Assembly (NCBI RefSeq): GCF_044359855.1
Contig: NZ_CP132291.1
Span: 3,720,001-3,784,000, forward strand
Length of the DNA stretch: 64,000 nt
Origin: Rummeliibacillus pycnus_A
GTDB taxonomy: Bacteria; Bacillota; Bacilli; Bacillales_A; Planococcaceae
Direction of reading: 5' to 3'
Shown here: positions 24,414 through 32,754 of the stretch, piece by piece
How the letters are laid out: each line of letters opens with the position of its first letter
Numbering within the stretch: the first letter of the stretch is position 1
Translations under genes and position numbers: made by a program
The notes under the pieces: generated by a model
What the model saw: the letters and a program-made list of their open reading frames with translations, nothing else
Databases searched by the model: none
Told to the model about the DNA's origin: nothing

Positions 24414-25073
24414 ATGTCTCAAGAAGATTATCGAGAGAAAATTGAGGAACATCGACAAGCTATTAATATTGAGCCTGAACAAGAGACAAATCCTTCGAGA
24501 ATGACTAGAAGACAGCAACATGGCCATCAGAATAAGAAAAAGCAGAAAAAAAATCGCAATAATAAATTACTAACGGTTTTAGCTATTATTTTTATCTTAA
24601 TTCCAGTGTCAATGCTTGTATACTTCGGTTATTTTGCTAATCAAAAAAATAGCAATAAAACGGAGATTGATCATGGTGGAGTTCAAATAGAAACGAACGA
24701 AGATAACCTATCAAAAAAGGCTATAAAAACTTCAAGTAACGAAGAAAAGAAATTAACGGCTGAAGAAAAAGCGAAAAAAGAAAAGGCTGAGAAACTGGCT
24801 GCTGAGAAGAAAGTTGCAGAAGAAAAAGCAGCACAAAAAAAAGCCGCTCAAGCTGAGATTGAAGCAGCAAAAGCACAAGAAAAGCAGCAACAAATCTATA
24901 ATGAGGCAAAAGCTGCAGGACGTCTGTATAATGTCAAACAAGGTGAAACAATTGAAAGTATAGCAATAAATTTCTATGGAAGTGATGCTGGTATTGCCAT
25001 TATTAAGGAAGCAAATGGTATTACAGGAGATAGCATTCCTCCGGGTACAACTATTGCGATTCCTGCACAATAA
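24414..25073 (+). CDS. ypbE: YpbE, membrane-anchored LysM protein
   Basis: The 219 residues contain a basic cytoplasmic N-terminus (about 1-50), one membrane segment (LLTVLAIIFILIPVSMLVYF, about 52-71), a lysine/alanine/glutamate-rich helical stalk (about 110-165) and a C-terminal LysM domain (YNVKQGETIESIAINFYGS...NGI, about 171-217) that binds peptidoglycan. It is the positional and structural counterpart of B. subtilis YpbE. The biological role is unknown. A terminator follows. Confidence 0.85.
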   Translation: MSQEDYREKIEEHRQAINIEPEQETNPSRMTRRQQHGHQNKKKQKKNRNNKLLTVLAIIFILIPVSMLVYFGYFANQKNSNKTEIDHGGVQIETNEDNLSKKAIKTSSNEEKKLTAEEKAKKEKAEKLAAEKKVAEEKAAQKKAAQAEIEAAKAQEKQQQIYNEAKAAGRLYNVKQGETIESIAINFYGSDAGIAIIKEANGITGDSIPPGTTIAIPAQ

Positions 25074-25079
25074 GCATAA

Positions 25080-25117
25080 ACAGGTATGTGAAATAGAACA
25101 CATGCCTGTTTTTTTAT
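25080..25117 (+). terminator. Terminator after ypbE
   Basis: ACAGGTATGTG (25080-25090) pairs with CACATGCCTGT (25099-25109), followed by a run of T. Confidence 0.85.
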
Positions 25118-25207
25118 TGTTCGTAAGCGTATAATATACAATTATGATAATTCGACAACTTCTCTTAAAATTAGAGATGTTTATTTATATAAGGAGTGAC
25201 GGTTTTT

Positions 25208-26170
25208 ATGCGTCAAGAAGATGCAATTATTGTCGGAGGTGGCCCTTGTGGCTTAGCAGCAGCTATCTCATTACAAGAAATTGGCTTAAACCCAATTGTA
25301 ATTGAAAAGGGTAATATCGTTAATGCAATCTTTAACTACCCTACACATCAAACATTTTTTAGCTCAAGTGAAAAATTAGCAATTGGTGATGTACCATTTA
25401 TTATAGAACAACAAAAACCTAAACGTAACCAAGCACTTGTCTATTATCGTGAAGTAGTGAAACGAAAATCCATTCAAATTCATCGTTTTGAAAAAGTAGA
25501 ATCTGTAATCCCTCAAAATGGTAAATTCATCGTCAATACAGACAAAGAAGTTTATGAAACTCCGTATGTAATCATTGCAACTGGTTATTATGATCATCCA
25601 AATTATATGAATATTCCAGGTGAAGAATTGGCTAAAGTGAATCACTATTTTAAAGAAGGCCATCCTTACTTTGATACAGATGTTCTAATTATTGGTGGTA
25701 AAAACTCAGCAATTGATGCAGGACTAGCGCTTCATAAAGCAGGAGCTCGTGTTACAGTCGTTTATCGTGGGGCTGAATATTCTCAAAGTATTAAACCGTG
25801 GGTATTACCGGATTTTGCTGTACTTGCACGAGACGGTAAAATTAATATGATGTTCAATACAAACGTTAAAGAAATTAAAGAAGATGAAGTAATTCTGATC
25901 CAAGAAGGCCAAGAAATTACTGTGAAGAACGATTTTGTATTCGCTATGACAGGCTATCATCCGGATCATTCGTTTATTCAAAATATGGGTGTTACAGAAG
26001 ATCAAGAAACTGGACGCCCAACATTTGACCCTGAAACAATGGAAACAAATGTACCAGGTCTGTTTATTGCAGGTGTCATCGCAGCAGGAAATAATGCCAA
26101 TGAAATCTTCATTGAAAACGGACGATTCCATGGCGATTTAATCGCTAAATACATTCAAGCAAAACAATAA
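25208..26170 (+). CDS. ypdA: YpdA, bacillithiol disulfide reductase
   Basis: This FAD/NADPH oxidoreductase (also called Bdr) of the thioredoxin reductase-like fold reduces bacillithiol disulfide. The 320 residues show the FAD site AIIVGGGPCGLAAAI near the start, the second dinucleotide site VLIIGGKNSAIDAGLAL (about 158-174) and the C-terminal GLFIAGVIAAG. The cysteine C14 in GGGPCGL is typical of YpdA. An upstream GTG at 25196 overlaps AAGGAG (25191-25196), which more probably serves as the ribosome site for ATG 25208. Its presence implies bacillithiol as the low-molecular-weight thiol. Confidence 0.92.
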   Translation: MRQEDAIIVGGGPCGLAAAISLQEIGLNPIVIEKGNIVNAIFNYPTHQTFFSSSEKLAIGDVPFIIEQQKPKRNQALVYYREVVKRKSIQIHRFEKVESVIPQNGKFIVNTDKEVYETPYVIIATGYYDHPNYMNIPGEELAKVNHYFKEGHPYFDTDVLIIGGKNSAIDAGLALHKAGARVTVVYRGAEYSQSIKPWVLPDFAVLARDGKINMMFNTNVKEIKEDEVILIQEGQEITVKNDFVFAMTGYHPDHSFIQNMGVTEDQETGRPTFDPETMETNVPGLFIAGVIAAGNNANEIFIENGRFHGDLIAKYIQAKQ

Positions 26171-26187
26171 AGTTTTCTTGTGAAAAA

Positions 26188-26237
26188 TAAAAGCAAGGCA
26201 TTTCAAAGTAAAATTGAAATGGCCCTGCTTTTGTTTT
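26188..26237 (+). terminator. Terminator after ypdA
   Basis: AAAAGCAAGGCATTTCAA (26189-26206) pairs with TTGAAATGGCCCTGCTTTT (26214-26232) with small bulges; GTTTT follows. Confidence 0.75.
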
Positions 26238-26355
26238 GAGACTAAATGTTGGGAAATTAAAAAAATTAAATCATTAAACTAATATTTGGTTTTTTAAATA
26301 CTTTTTTGTGTTTTAAAACAATTTAACGGAAAATGGTAGAAAAAAGAAATTTAAT

Positions 26356-26456
26356 GTACCGAAACTCCTATCCTGGAGCTAGCGCTTTCGGTACAAATAA
26401 GATTTGCCGAAGAACCGGCTGCCAAGACCTTCAGGAGCGGGCAACGGAACGAGGTG
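26356..26456. repeat. Structured intergenic element beside the asparaginase gene
   Basis: TGTACCGAAA (about 26356-26365) pairs with TTTCGGTACA (about 26387-26396), and an inner CTCC/GGAG step extends the stem. A second small hairpin GCCG-AAGAAC-CGGC (26407-26420) follows. The stretch is much more GC-rich than its flanks and runs up to the asparaginase stop codon. It may be the minus-strand 3' untranslated hairpin of that gene or a repeat remnant. Confidence 0.45.
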
Positions 26457-27431
26457 TTAGATAAAAAATTTCTTAACATCAATCGGCTTATTAACTTGGT
26501 TAAGCCCGATTAATAATTTTAAGCGTGCTTTTTGTCCGTTTAATCCTGTTGCGAAAATGACGCCCATATCTTCTAACATTTTACCTCCGCCTTCGTAGCC
26601 ATATACACCTTGTGCAATACCATTAAAACAACGAGATACAAGTACTACGGGGATTTGAAGTTTTAATAATTCTTCAATCGTTGGTAAGACTGCAGGAGGA
26701 ATATTTCCTTGTCCAAGACCTTCCAAGACTACCCCATCATATTGATAATCAATTGCTGAGCGTATTAAATCAGCATCCATACCAGCATATACTTTAAATA
26801 AAGCTACTTTTTTATCAAGCTTTGAAACTTCTACATACTCTCTTTTCAACGGTGCTTGATGAAAATGAATCATCGATTTCGTGACAAGTCCAAGTGGTCC
26901 ATATTGAGGTGATTGAAATGTTGCAACTGAACTTGTGGAAGTTTTTGTTACGTTCACTGAAGAATGAAGCTCATCATTCATCACAACTAGTACCCCTTTA
27001 TTTTTTGCATCTTCTGAAGAAGCTACGCGAACAGATTCTACCAAATTATATACTCCATCAGCACCTAACTCATTTGATGAACGCATAGCACCTGTTAGTA
27101 CAATAGGAATCTCTAAATTTGTCGTTAATTCTAGAAAATAAGCAGTTTCCTCTAAAGTGTCTGTACCATGAGTAATCACAACACCATCAATATTATTATT
27201 GTTGCCTATTGTTTGTAAGATCAAGTCTCGCAAAGCTAGCATTTTTTGAGGTGTCATATGAGGTGAAGGTAAATTAAAGGCTTCAAGCTCTATGATATGT
27301 GCAATTTTTTCTAGCTTTTTACTTTCTTGCATTAAAGGATTTGTCGAATCGGGTACAACAGCTCCTGATTCTTTGCTGACATGCATTGAAATAGTACCAC
27401 CAGTATGCACAAGTAAAATCGTTTTTTTCAT
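26457..27431 (-). CDS. ansA: L-asparaginase, cytoplasmic type
   Basis: The 324-residue protein hydrolyses L-asparagine to aspartate and ammonia. The first catalytic threonine is in LLVHTGGTISM (about residues 5-15) and the second catalytic block is VITHGTDTLEETAYFLE (about 88-104). There is no signal peptide, so it should act in the cytoplasm. GGGAGG precedes the ATG on the minus strand. In B. subtilis no asparaginase lies between ypdA and prsW, so this gene is a local insertion into conserved synteny. It is divergent from prsW. Confidence 0.88.
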   Translation of the reverse strand: MKKTILLVHTGGTISMHVSKESGAVVPDSTNPLMQESKKLEKIAHIIELEAFNLPSPHMTPQKMLALRDLILQTIGNNNNIDGVVITHGTDTLEETAYFLELTTNLEIPIVLTGAMRSSNELGADGVYNLVESVRVASSEDAKNKGVLVVMNDELHSSVNVTKTSTSSVATFQSPQYGPLGLVTKSMIHFHQAPLKREYVEVSKLDKKVALFKVYAGMDADLIRSAIDYQYDGVVLEGLGQGNIPPAVLPTIEELLKLQIPVVLVSRCFNGIAQGVYGYEGGGKMLEDMGVIFATGLNGQKARLKLLIGLNQVNKPIDVKKFFI

Positions 27432-27509
27432 AACAAATCCTCCCTAATTTTCTTTATCAATCATATAGAATGGTATAATAAAAGAAGATGGAATGAAAGG
27501 AGCTACTAA

Positions 27510-28184
27510 ATGTTTGTACTCTTATCAGTATCCATTGCTCCTGCTCTAGCTCTCTTTAGCTATTTCTATCTAAGAAATCAAATGGCGACGGAGCCTAGAA
27601 GAACATTGTTCCACACATTTTTATATGGTGCAATATTAACGTTTCCTATTTTGTTTCTGCAATATGTTATTAAAGAGGAACAAGTATTCCCCAATATAAT
27701 TGTTCAAGATGTATTTTTTTCAGGAGTGGTGGAAGAATTTTTTAAATGGTTTATTTTAATGATAGCTATTTATCATCATATAGAATTCGATGATCCTTAC
27801 GATGGCGTCCTTTACGGAGTTAGTATTTCACTAGGATTTGCAACTGTTGAAAACATCTTATATATGCTATCATTTGGCGTCGATACAGCATTTATGAGAG
27901 CATTAATGCCGGTTTCAAGTCATGCCTTATTTGGTGTAGTTATGGGATATTATTTAGGTAGAGCAAAATTTTCAAAAGAAGATTTATCGATACAGTGCCG
28001 TATACTTGCCCTTTTTGCACCGTTGATATTGCATATTATTTATAATTTTATTTTTACAATCGAAGGAAAATGGACGTATATAATGATTCCTTTTATGCTG
28101 TTTTTATGGTGGTTTGCTTTACGCAAAGTAAAAATAGCGCATCAACATTTAGTACAAATGTTATTTGCAGAAAAAAAGATATAA
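27510..28184 (+). CDS. prsW: Intramembrane metalloprotease PrsW
   Basis: PrsW performs site-1 cleavage of the anti-sigma factor RsiW in B. subtilis. The 224-residue polytopic protein has the conserved VVEEFFKWF motif (about residues 74-82, with the paired catalytic glutamates), FATVENILY and the histidine in SSHALFGVVMGYYLG. AAAGGAG lies before the ATG. Its location just upstream of sleB matches B. subtilis (ypdC). Neither sigW nor rsiW is in this window. Confidence 0.93.
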   Translation: MFVLLSVSIAPALALFSYFYLRNQMATEPRRTLFHTFLYGAILTFPILFLQYVIKEEQVFPNIIVQDVFFSGVVEEFFKWFILMIAIYHHIEFDDPYDGVLYGVSISLGFATVENILYMLSFGVDTAFMRALMPVSSHALFGVVMGYYLGRAKFSKEDLSIQCRILALFAPLILHIIYNFIFTIEGKWTYIMIPFMLFLWWFALRKVKIAHQHLVQMLFAEKKI

Positions 28185-28194
28185 ATAGTCTGAG

Positions 28195-28225
28195 CTGAGA
28201 GTGAAAATTTACTCTCAGTTTTTTT
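28195..28225 (+). terminator. Terminator after prsW
   Basis: CTGAGAGT (28195-28202) pairs with ACTCTCAG (28211-28218), followed by TTTTTTT. Confidence 0.87.
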
Positions 28226-28273
28226 GTATAAAAAAAACATATTAAACCATCCTAAGGAAAAAGGAGATATGAA

Positions 28274-29044
28274 ATGAGACGCTATAAAATTCTGTTAGTA
28301 TTGATTCTCAGCTTTTTCCTGACGAGTATAGTACCGCAAAATAGTGATGCTTTTTCAGATCAAATAATCTCAAGAGGTGCGTTTGGAGATGATGTCATCG
28401 AATTGCAATCAAGGCTACAGTATATCGGTTATTACAACGGTACAATTGATGGGAAATTTGGCTATGGAACTTATTGGGCATTAAGGAATTTCCAAGAGCA
28501 ATATGGGCTGCCAATAGATGGGGTAGCAGGAGCAACGACGAAAACTAAACTAACATCTGTTTCACAATACGATAAAGCATATGTAATGGATCAAATTAAC
28601 AAGGGAAATAAATTCACTTATTATGGTGGACAACAGAAATCTTCTGCGGGAACAGGCGCAGGAACAAATATGCAAGTGCCTAACAATTTTACCGAACAGG
28701 ACTTGAAACTAATGGCGAATGCAGTTTATGGAGAAGCACGAGGAGAACCATATGAAGGGCAAGTAGCTGTAGCAGCAGTAATTTTAAATCGACTGGATAG
28801 TCCAGATTTCCCGAATACAATATCGGGCATTATATTCCAACCAAGAGCCTTTACGGCTGTTGCTGATGGACAAATTTGGTTAACGCCAAACAAGCAAGCT
28901 ATGGAAGCTGTTATAGATGCTATGAATGGTTGGGATCCTTCACAACATGCATTATATTATTTCAATCCCAAAACAGCTACTAGTCAATGGATTTGGACAA
29001 GAAAACAAATTACACAAATAGGCGAGCACATTTTCTGTATTTAA
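28274..29044 (+). CDS. sleB: Spore cortex-lytic enzyme SleB
   Basis: SleB is a lytic transglycosylase that degrades muramic-delta-lactam cortex peptidoglycan during germination. A signal peptide (about residues 1-26, ending SDA-F) precedes a peptidoglycan-binding domain (about 30-95, GDDVIELQSRLQYIGYYNG) and the hydrolase_2 catalytic domain (about 143-256) with the key glutamate near E154 in VYGEARGE. The 256-residue length is normal. It lies 12 bases upstream of ypeB, the partner needed for its stability, so the two form the usual operon, expected to be read in the forespore. Confidence 0.95.
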   Translation: MRRYKILLVLILSFFLTSIVPQNSDAFSDQIISRGAFGDDVIELQSRLQYIGYYNGTIDGKFGYGTYWALRNFQEQYGLPIDGVAGATTKTKLTSVSQYDKAYVMDQINKGNKFTYYGGQQKSSAGTGAGTNMQVPNNFTEQDLKLMANAVYGEARGEPYEGQVAVAAVILNRLDSPDFPNTISGIIFQPRAFTAVADGQIWLTPNKQAMEAVIDAMNGWDPSQHALYYFNPKTATSQWIWTRKQITQIGEHIFCI

Positions 29045-29056
29045 AGGAGGATAGAG

Positions 29057-30346
29057 ATGAAAAAAACAATATTTTTGTTAAGTTACGCTATCGTTGCTTG
29101 TCTAATATTCAGTTTTGCATCTAATCGTGAAAACAAAGAGTTAAAGTATTTATTACATGGACAATATACAGGTAAGATGGCAGATGCTTCTGCACAATTA
29201 AATGAATTGCAACAAGCGGTGCAACAGTCTTTACTTTTCAAAGATCCTACCGCGTTTCAAAATTCATTGCAAGATGTCTGGAGACTATCTTCTGACATGC
29301 GCTATTCGATAGCAGATTTACCTTTAGATCGTGATTTTACGACACAATGGATGAATTATTTAGGAAGATTAGGTAATAATGCCAAAATGACGTTAACCTC
29401 TCAAGAAAATGCTGCTAAATGGCATGATAACGCCAAACAAGTATCGAATAATTTAACTAATTTTACATCTGATTGGCAAATTGCAACTGCACATATATTG
29501 CAAGCAGACAATAATTATAAACAGTGGTTAGAAGAACAGACAACAGAAAAAAATACAGCAGGATTTAATAAGTTATCACAGTCTGTGAAAACCTATACGG
29601 AAAGTGATTTTCCTTTAACAGCAAGTGAATCAGACTATGAAAAAAAGAAAGAATTAAAAGAGCTAAATGATAAGCAAATTACAAAAGACGAAGCAATTGC
29701 CCGTTTTTATGTGATGTTCCCAGAACTTGGTAATGCCACATTATCCGTGAATCCAAGTAAAAAGGGATCACCTTATCCTTTCTATCATATTATTTTTCAT
29801 AAAGGAGAACGAACAGGTTATGCGGATATAACTCAAAAGGGTGGACATCTACTGTCTTATCTAGTAGAAAGACCATTTGATAATAAAGCACTGCCTTTAG
29901 ATCAATTAAAACAATCTGCAGATCGACGATTAAAAGAATTAGGCTATAAAGATGTTAAAGAAACAGATGCAAGAGAAAATAGCAATGTTTGGCATATAAC
30001 TTATGCAAGAATTGATGAAAAGACAAAAGCAAAAGTTTACGCAGATGGAGTACAAGTCAAAATTGCAAAAGATACTGGTGAAGTAGTAGGTTTAAATGGA
30101 ATCGAATATATTCAAAAAGAAAAACTTAAGCCACAATTAGTGAAGAAAATAAATTGGGATGAATTTTTCAATAAGGATGTGAAAGTCGTTAATGAAGACT
30201 TGGCATATACCGAAAATAAAGATTATACTGAAAGATTATGTTATGAATTAACAGTTCGTATGGATACATCTCAAGTTCCACATACTTATAAAATTTTAGT
30301 GGATACCGAGACTGGAGAAGTTATAAAAAAAGAGAAGCTTTCTTAA
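29057..30346 (+). CDS. ypeB: YpeB, spore protein required for SleB localisation
   Basis: YpeB is needed for SleB accumulation in the dormant spore and is itself processed in germination. The 429 residues have an N-terminal membrane anchor (about 5-22), a helical region (about 35-210) and C-terminal PepSY-type repeats (for example AIARFYVMFPELGNATLSV and WHITYARIDEKTKAKVYADG). AAAGGAGG overlaps the end of sleB and serves the ATG at 29057. The length and pairing with sleB are standard. Confidence 0.94.
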   Translation: MKKTIFLLSYAIVACLIFSFASNRENKELKYLLHGQYTGKMADASAQLNELQQAVQQSLLFKDPTAFQNSLQDVWRLSSDMRYSIADLPLDRDFTTQWMNYLGRLGNNAKMTLTSQENAAKWHDNAKQVSNNLTNFTSDWQIATAHILQADNNYKQWLEEQTTEKNTAGFNKLSQSVKTYTESDFPLTASESDYEKKKELKELNDKQITKDEAIARFYVMFPELGNATLSVNPSKKGSPYPFYHIIFHKGERTGYADITQKGGHLLSYLVERPFDNKALPLDQLKQSADRRLKELGYKDVKETDARENSNVWHITYARIDEKTKAKVYADGVQVKIAKDTGEVVGLNGIEYIQKEKLKPQLVKKINWDEFFNKDVKVVNEDLAYTENKDYTERLCYELTVRMDTSQVPHTYKILVDTETGEVIKKEKLS

Positions 30347-30439
30347 ATACCATTACCTATATTTTGATTTTATATAGCTAAAATGGCTATTCCATGGCAT
30401 AATAAAAACACAACCTAAGAATCATAAAGGGAGATTGCA

Positions 30440-31096
30440 ATGGAATTGAAAATAGGTACGAACATTATTTTAGAAACAATTTCTTCAGAAACGTCAGAAC
30501 GTTTTCGTTGCAAAATTGTAGAGCAAAAAAACAATTCGATCTATATAGACTATCCAATAAACGTAAAAACGAATAAAACGTCTTTTCTCCTTGAAGGTAG
30601 CCAATATCGAGCATCTTTTGTAGATGATTCAAAAGTAGCGCATGCTTTCAAAACACAAGTATTAGGAAGAATCAAATCTAATATACCAATGATTATGCTT
30701 TCCTTTCCTACTGATGATGAGATTATTAAAATACAAAGACGTGAATTTGTAAGGGTCCTTACTCCAGTCGACGTTGCGGTCGAATTTGATCATCAGTTTT
30801 ATCAATTTATAACAGAAGATATTAGTGCTGGAGGATTAGCAATTATTATCAATCAGCCTGTAGCTTTTAAAGAGAATGATGATTTACAATTGACGATTGT
30901 TCTGCCGTTTACTAATTCAAATGATGGTATAAAGTATGTTCAAACATCGGCAAAAGTAGTACGTTTTATCGAAAGAGATAACACGATTATTGCGCCACTG
31001 CAATTTACAAATACCGATGATATTGATAAGCAAAATATTATTCGCTTTTGCTTTGAAAGACAGTTACAAATTCGTAAAAAAGAAACAGCTTTTTAG
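30440..31096 (+). CDS. ypfA: YpfA (MotI/DgrA), PilZ c-di-GMP receptor
   Basis: In B. subtilis this protein binds cyclic-di-GMP and inhibits flagellar rotation by acting on MotA. The 218 residues have an N-terminal YcgR-like domain (about 1-95) and a C-terminal PilZ domain. The ligand motifs are QRREFVRV (R100, R101, R105) and DISAGG (D127, S129, G132). It is a single gene ending in a terminator and precedes a dispersed repeat copy. With cheR at 44429 it indicates a motile, chemotactic organism. Confidence 0.92.
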   Translation: MELKIGTNIILETISSETSERFRCKIVEQKNNSIYIDYPINVKTNKTSFLLEGSQYRASFVDDSKVAHAFKTQVLGRIKSNIPMIMLSFPTDDEIIKIQRREFVRVLTPVDVAVEFDHQFYQFITEDISAGGLAIIINQPVAFKENDDLQLTIVLPFTNSNDGIKYVQTSAKVVRFIERDNTIIAPLQFTNTDDIDKQNIIRFCFERQLQIRKKETAF

Positions 31097-31120
31097 TCCT
31101 CATTTTGAGGGCTTTTTTTC
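31094..31120 (+). terminator. Terminator after ypfA
   Basis: AGTCCTCA (31095-31102) pairs with TGAGGGCT (31106-31112 region) around a short loop, followed by TTTTTTTC. Confidence 0.82.
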
Positions 31121-31170
31121 TTTAAAAACGATGTCTTAAGAATCTAGTTAAGATAAGGAGTGGACTGGAT

Positions 31171-31364
31171 CCTCCGCTTTTCTATTGTCCAGCTGCGGGT
31201 GCTAGCTTTTCGGGGCCCACATGATGTGGGTCCGATAGCCGTTGTCACACGACGTGGCGAACTTAGGCTATCTTCCTATAACCCTCCTCTGACGGGGCAA
31301 AAAGCGCCCCTCTGTCGGGGGGACATTTGACCGATAAAGCTGGACGAGCACCCTCCGCTTTTCT
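31171..31364. repeat. Dispersed repeat element, copy A
   Basis: The element is bounded by a perfect 13-base direct repeat, CCTCCGCTTTTCT, at 31171-31183 and 31352-31364. Inside the ends TTGTCCAGCT and AGCTGGAC form inverted arms. The central block (31216-31275) is strongly shared with the inverted copy at 51711-51768, including the palindrome CCCACATGATGTGGG and TGGCGAACTTAGGCTATC. A further palindrome, GACGGGGC...GCGCCCC, lies near 31290-31315. It is non-coding and GC-rich against AT-rich flanks, and fills most of the ypfA-cmk gap. Confidence 0.8.
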
Positions 31365-31399
31365 GTGTTACAATATTACGGAAAGAAGGGGTTGAAACC

Positions 31400-32074
31400 G
31401 TGAAGAAAAATATTCAAATCGCTATTGATGGTCCTGCAGGGGCTGGTAAAAGTACAATTGCTAAGATTGTAGCAGAGAAACTTGGCTACACTTATATTGA
31501 TACTGGTGCAATGTATCGCGCTCTTACATTAAAAGCATTGAAAGAACATATAGATTTAGAGAATGCAGAAAGTGTTACAAGTTTATTAGCTAAAACTACT
31601 ATTGAACTAAAACCATCAGAACGTGGACAACTTGTGTTTCTTGATGGACAAGATGTTTCAAAAGAAATCCGTTCCAATGAGGTTACTGGAAATGTTTCAA
31701 GAGTATCCTGCCATGCTACAATGCGTGAAATTATGGTAGAGCTGCAGCGTGCAATGGCAGAACGTGGTGGCGTTGTTATGGATGGAAGAGATATTGCTAC
31801 AGCGGTATTACCTAATGCTGAATTGAAGGTATATATGTCAGCAACAGTGGCGGAACGTGCTCGTCGTCGTTTTGAAGATAACAAGCAAAGAGGCATTGAC
31901 TCATCAATTGAAAAACTACAAGAAGAAATTGCTTTGCGTGATAAAATAGATAGTGAACGCGAAGCATCTCCACTTGTACAGGCCCCAGATGCTATTTTCT
32001 TAGATACTACTGATTTAACAATCACACAAGCAGCTGATGCGATTTTAAAATTAGCGAGTGAAAGGATGGCATAA
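31400..32074 (+). CDS. cmk: Cytidylate kinase
   Basis: Cmk phosphorylates CMP and dCMP. The P-loop IAIDGPAGAGKST lies at residues 8-20, followed by YIDTGAMYRALT and the DGRDIATAVLPNA motif. The 224-residue length is typical. It starts with GTG at 31400, preceded by GAAAGAAGGGG. The plsC start follows its stop by two bases, so the two are coupled. A 199-codon frame on the opposite strand is a coding shadow. Confidence 0.95.
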   Translation: MKKNIQIAIDGPAGAGKSTIAKIVAEKLGYTYIDTGAMYRALTLKALKEHIDLENAESVTSLLAKTTIELKPSERGQLVFLDGQDVSKEIRSNEVTGNVSRVSCHATMREIMVELQRAMAERGGVVMDGRDIATAVLPNAELKVYMSATVAERARRRFEDNKQRGIDSSIEKLQEEIALRDKIDSEREASPLVQAPDAIFLDTTDLTITQAADAILKLASERMA

Positions 32075-32076
32075 TT

Positions 32077-32673
32077 ATGGACTTTTATCAATTTGCTAAG
32101 TCTGTTGTTTTTACTGTATTGAAGCCAATTTATCGTATTGAAGTTATAGGTTTAGAAAATTTTCCGAAAGAAGGCGGTATTCTACTTTGTTCTAATCATA
32201 TAGACAATCTTGATCCTCCAATCGTAGGTATTTGCTCTCCGAGACCTGTTAACTTTATGGCGAAAGAAGAACTTTTTGAAGTTCCAATTTTAAAAAGTAT
32301 TCTTCCCAAGGTTCATGCATTTCCTGTAAAACGAGGACTGAGCGATCGCCAAGCACTTCGCATATCCATCAATACACTAAAAGAAGGTCAGGTTGTTGGC
32401 CTTTTCCCAGAAGGAACACGTAACAAAACTGGCAAGCTTGGTAAAGGATTCTCAGGTGCAGGTTTCTTTGCATTACGTGGAGATGCAAATGTTGTACCTT
32501 GTGCCATTATCGGTCCATATAAACCATTTCGGAAATTAAAAGTTGTATTTGGAGAGCCAATTGATATTGAACCTTACCGAGAAAATAGAGCTAAAGCGGA
32601 AGAGGTAACTGATGTGATAATGGCGCATATACAAGCGTTATTGGACGAACATCATCCTGAAAATAAAAAATAA
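32077..32673 (+). CDS. plsC: 1-acyl-sn-glycerol-3-phosphate acyltransferase PlsC
   Basis: PlsC acylates lysophosphatidic acid at position 2 to form phosphatidic acid at the membrane. The HX4D catalytic motif is CSNHIDNLDPP (about residues 42-52) and the substrate-binding motif is LFPEGTRNKTG (about 107-117). The 198-residue length is normal. GAAAGG within the cmk end serves as ribosome site. In B. subtilis plsC is not at this locus, so cmk-plsC-rpsA is one of the features pointing away from Bacillus sensu stricto. Confidence 0.93.
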   Translation: MDFYQFAKSVVFTVLKPIYRIEVIGLENFPKEGGILLCSNHIDNLDPPIVGICSPRPVNFMAKEELFEVPILKSILPKVHAFPVKRGLSDRQALRISINTLKEGQVVGLFPEGTRNKTGKLGKGFSGAGFFALRGDANVVPCAIIGPYKPFRKLKVVFGEPIDIEPYRENRAKAEEVTDVIMAHIQALLDEHHPENKK

Positions 32674-32754
32674 TCGTATTTAAAGGGTTAATTTTTGTTT
32701 TTACTAGCAAATTCTAATAAAATAGAGAGTGAACATTGTGAAGGAGGATTACAT

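Noticed and set aside
31492..32091. 199-codon frame on the minus strand across cmk
   Set aside because: It is the antisense shadow of cmk; its serine- and isoleucine-rich product has no motif and no ribosome site.
32695..32754. N-terminal extension of RpsA from TTG 32695
   Set aside because: AAGGAGG sits directly before ATG 32755, and the extension is unlike S1 proteins.
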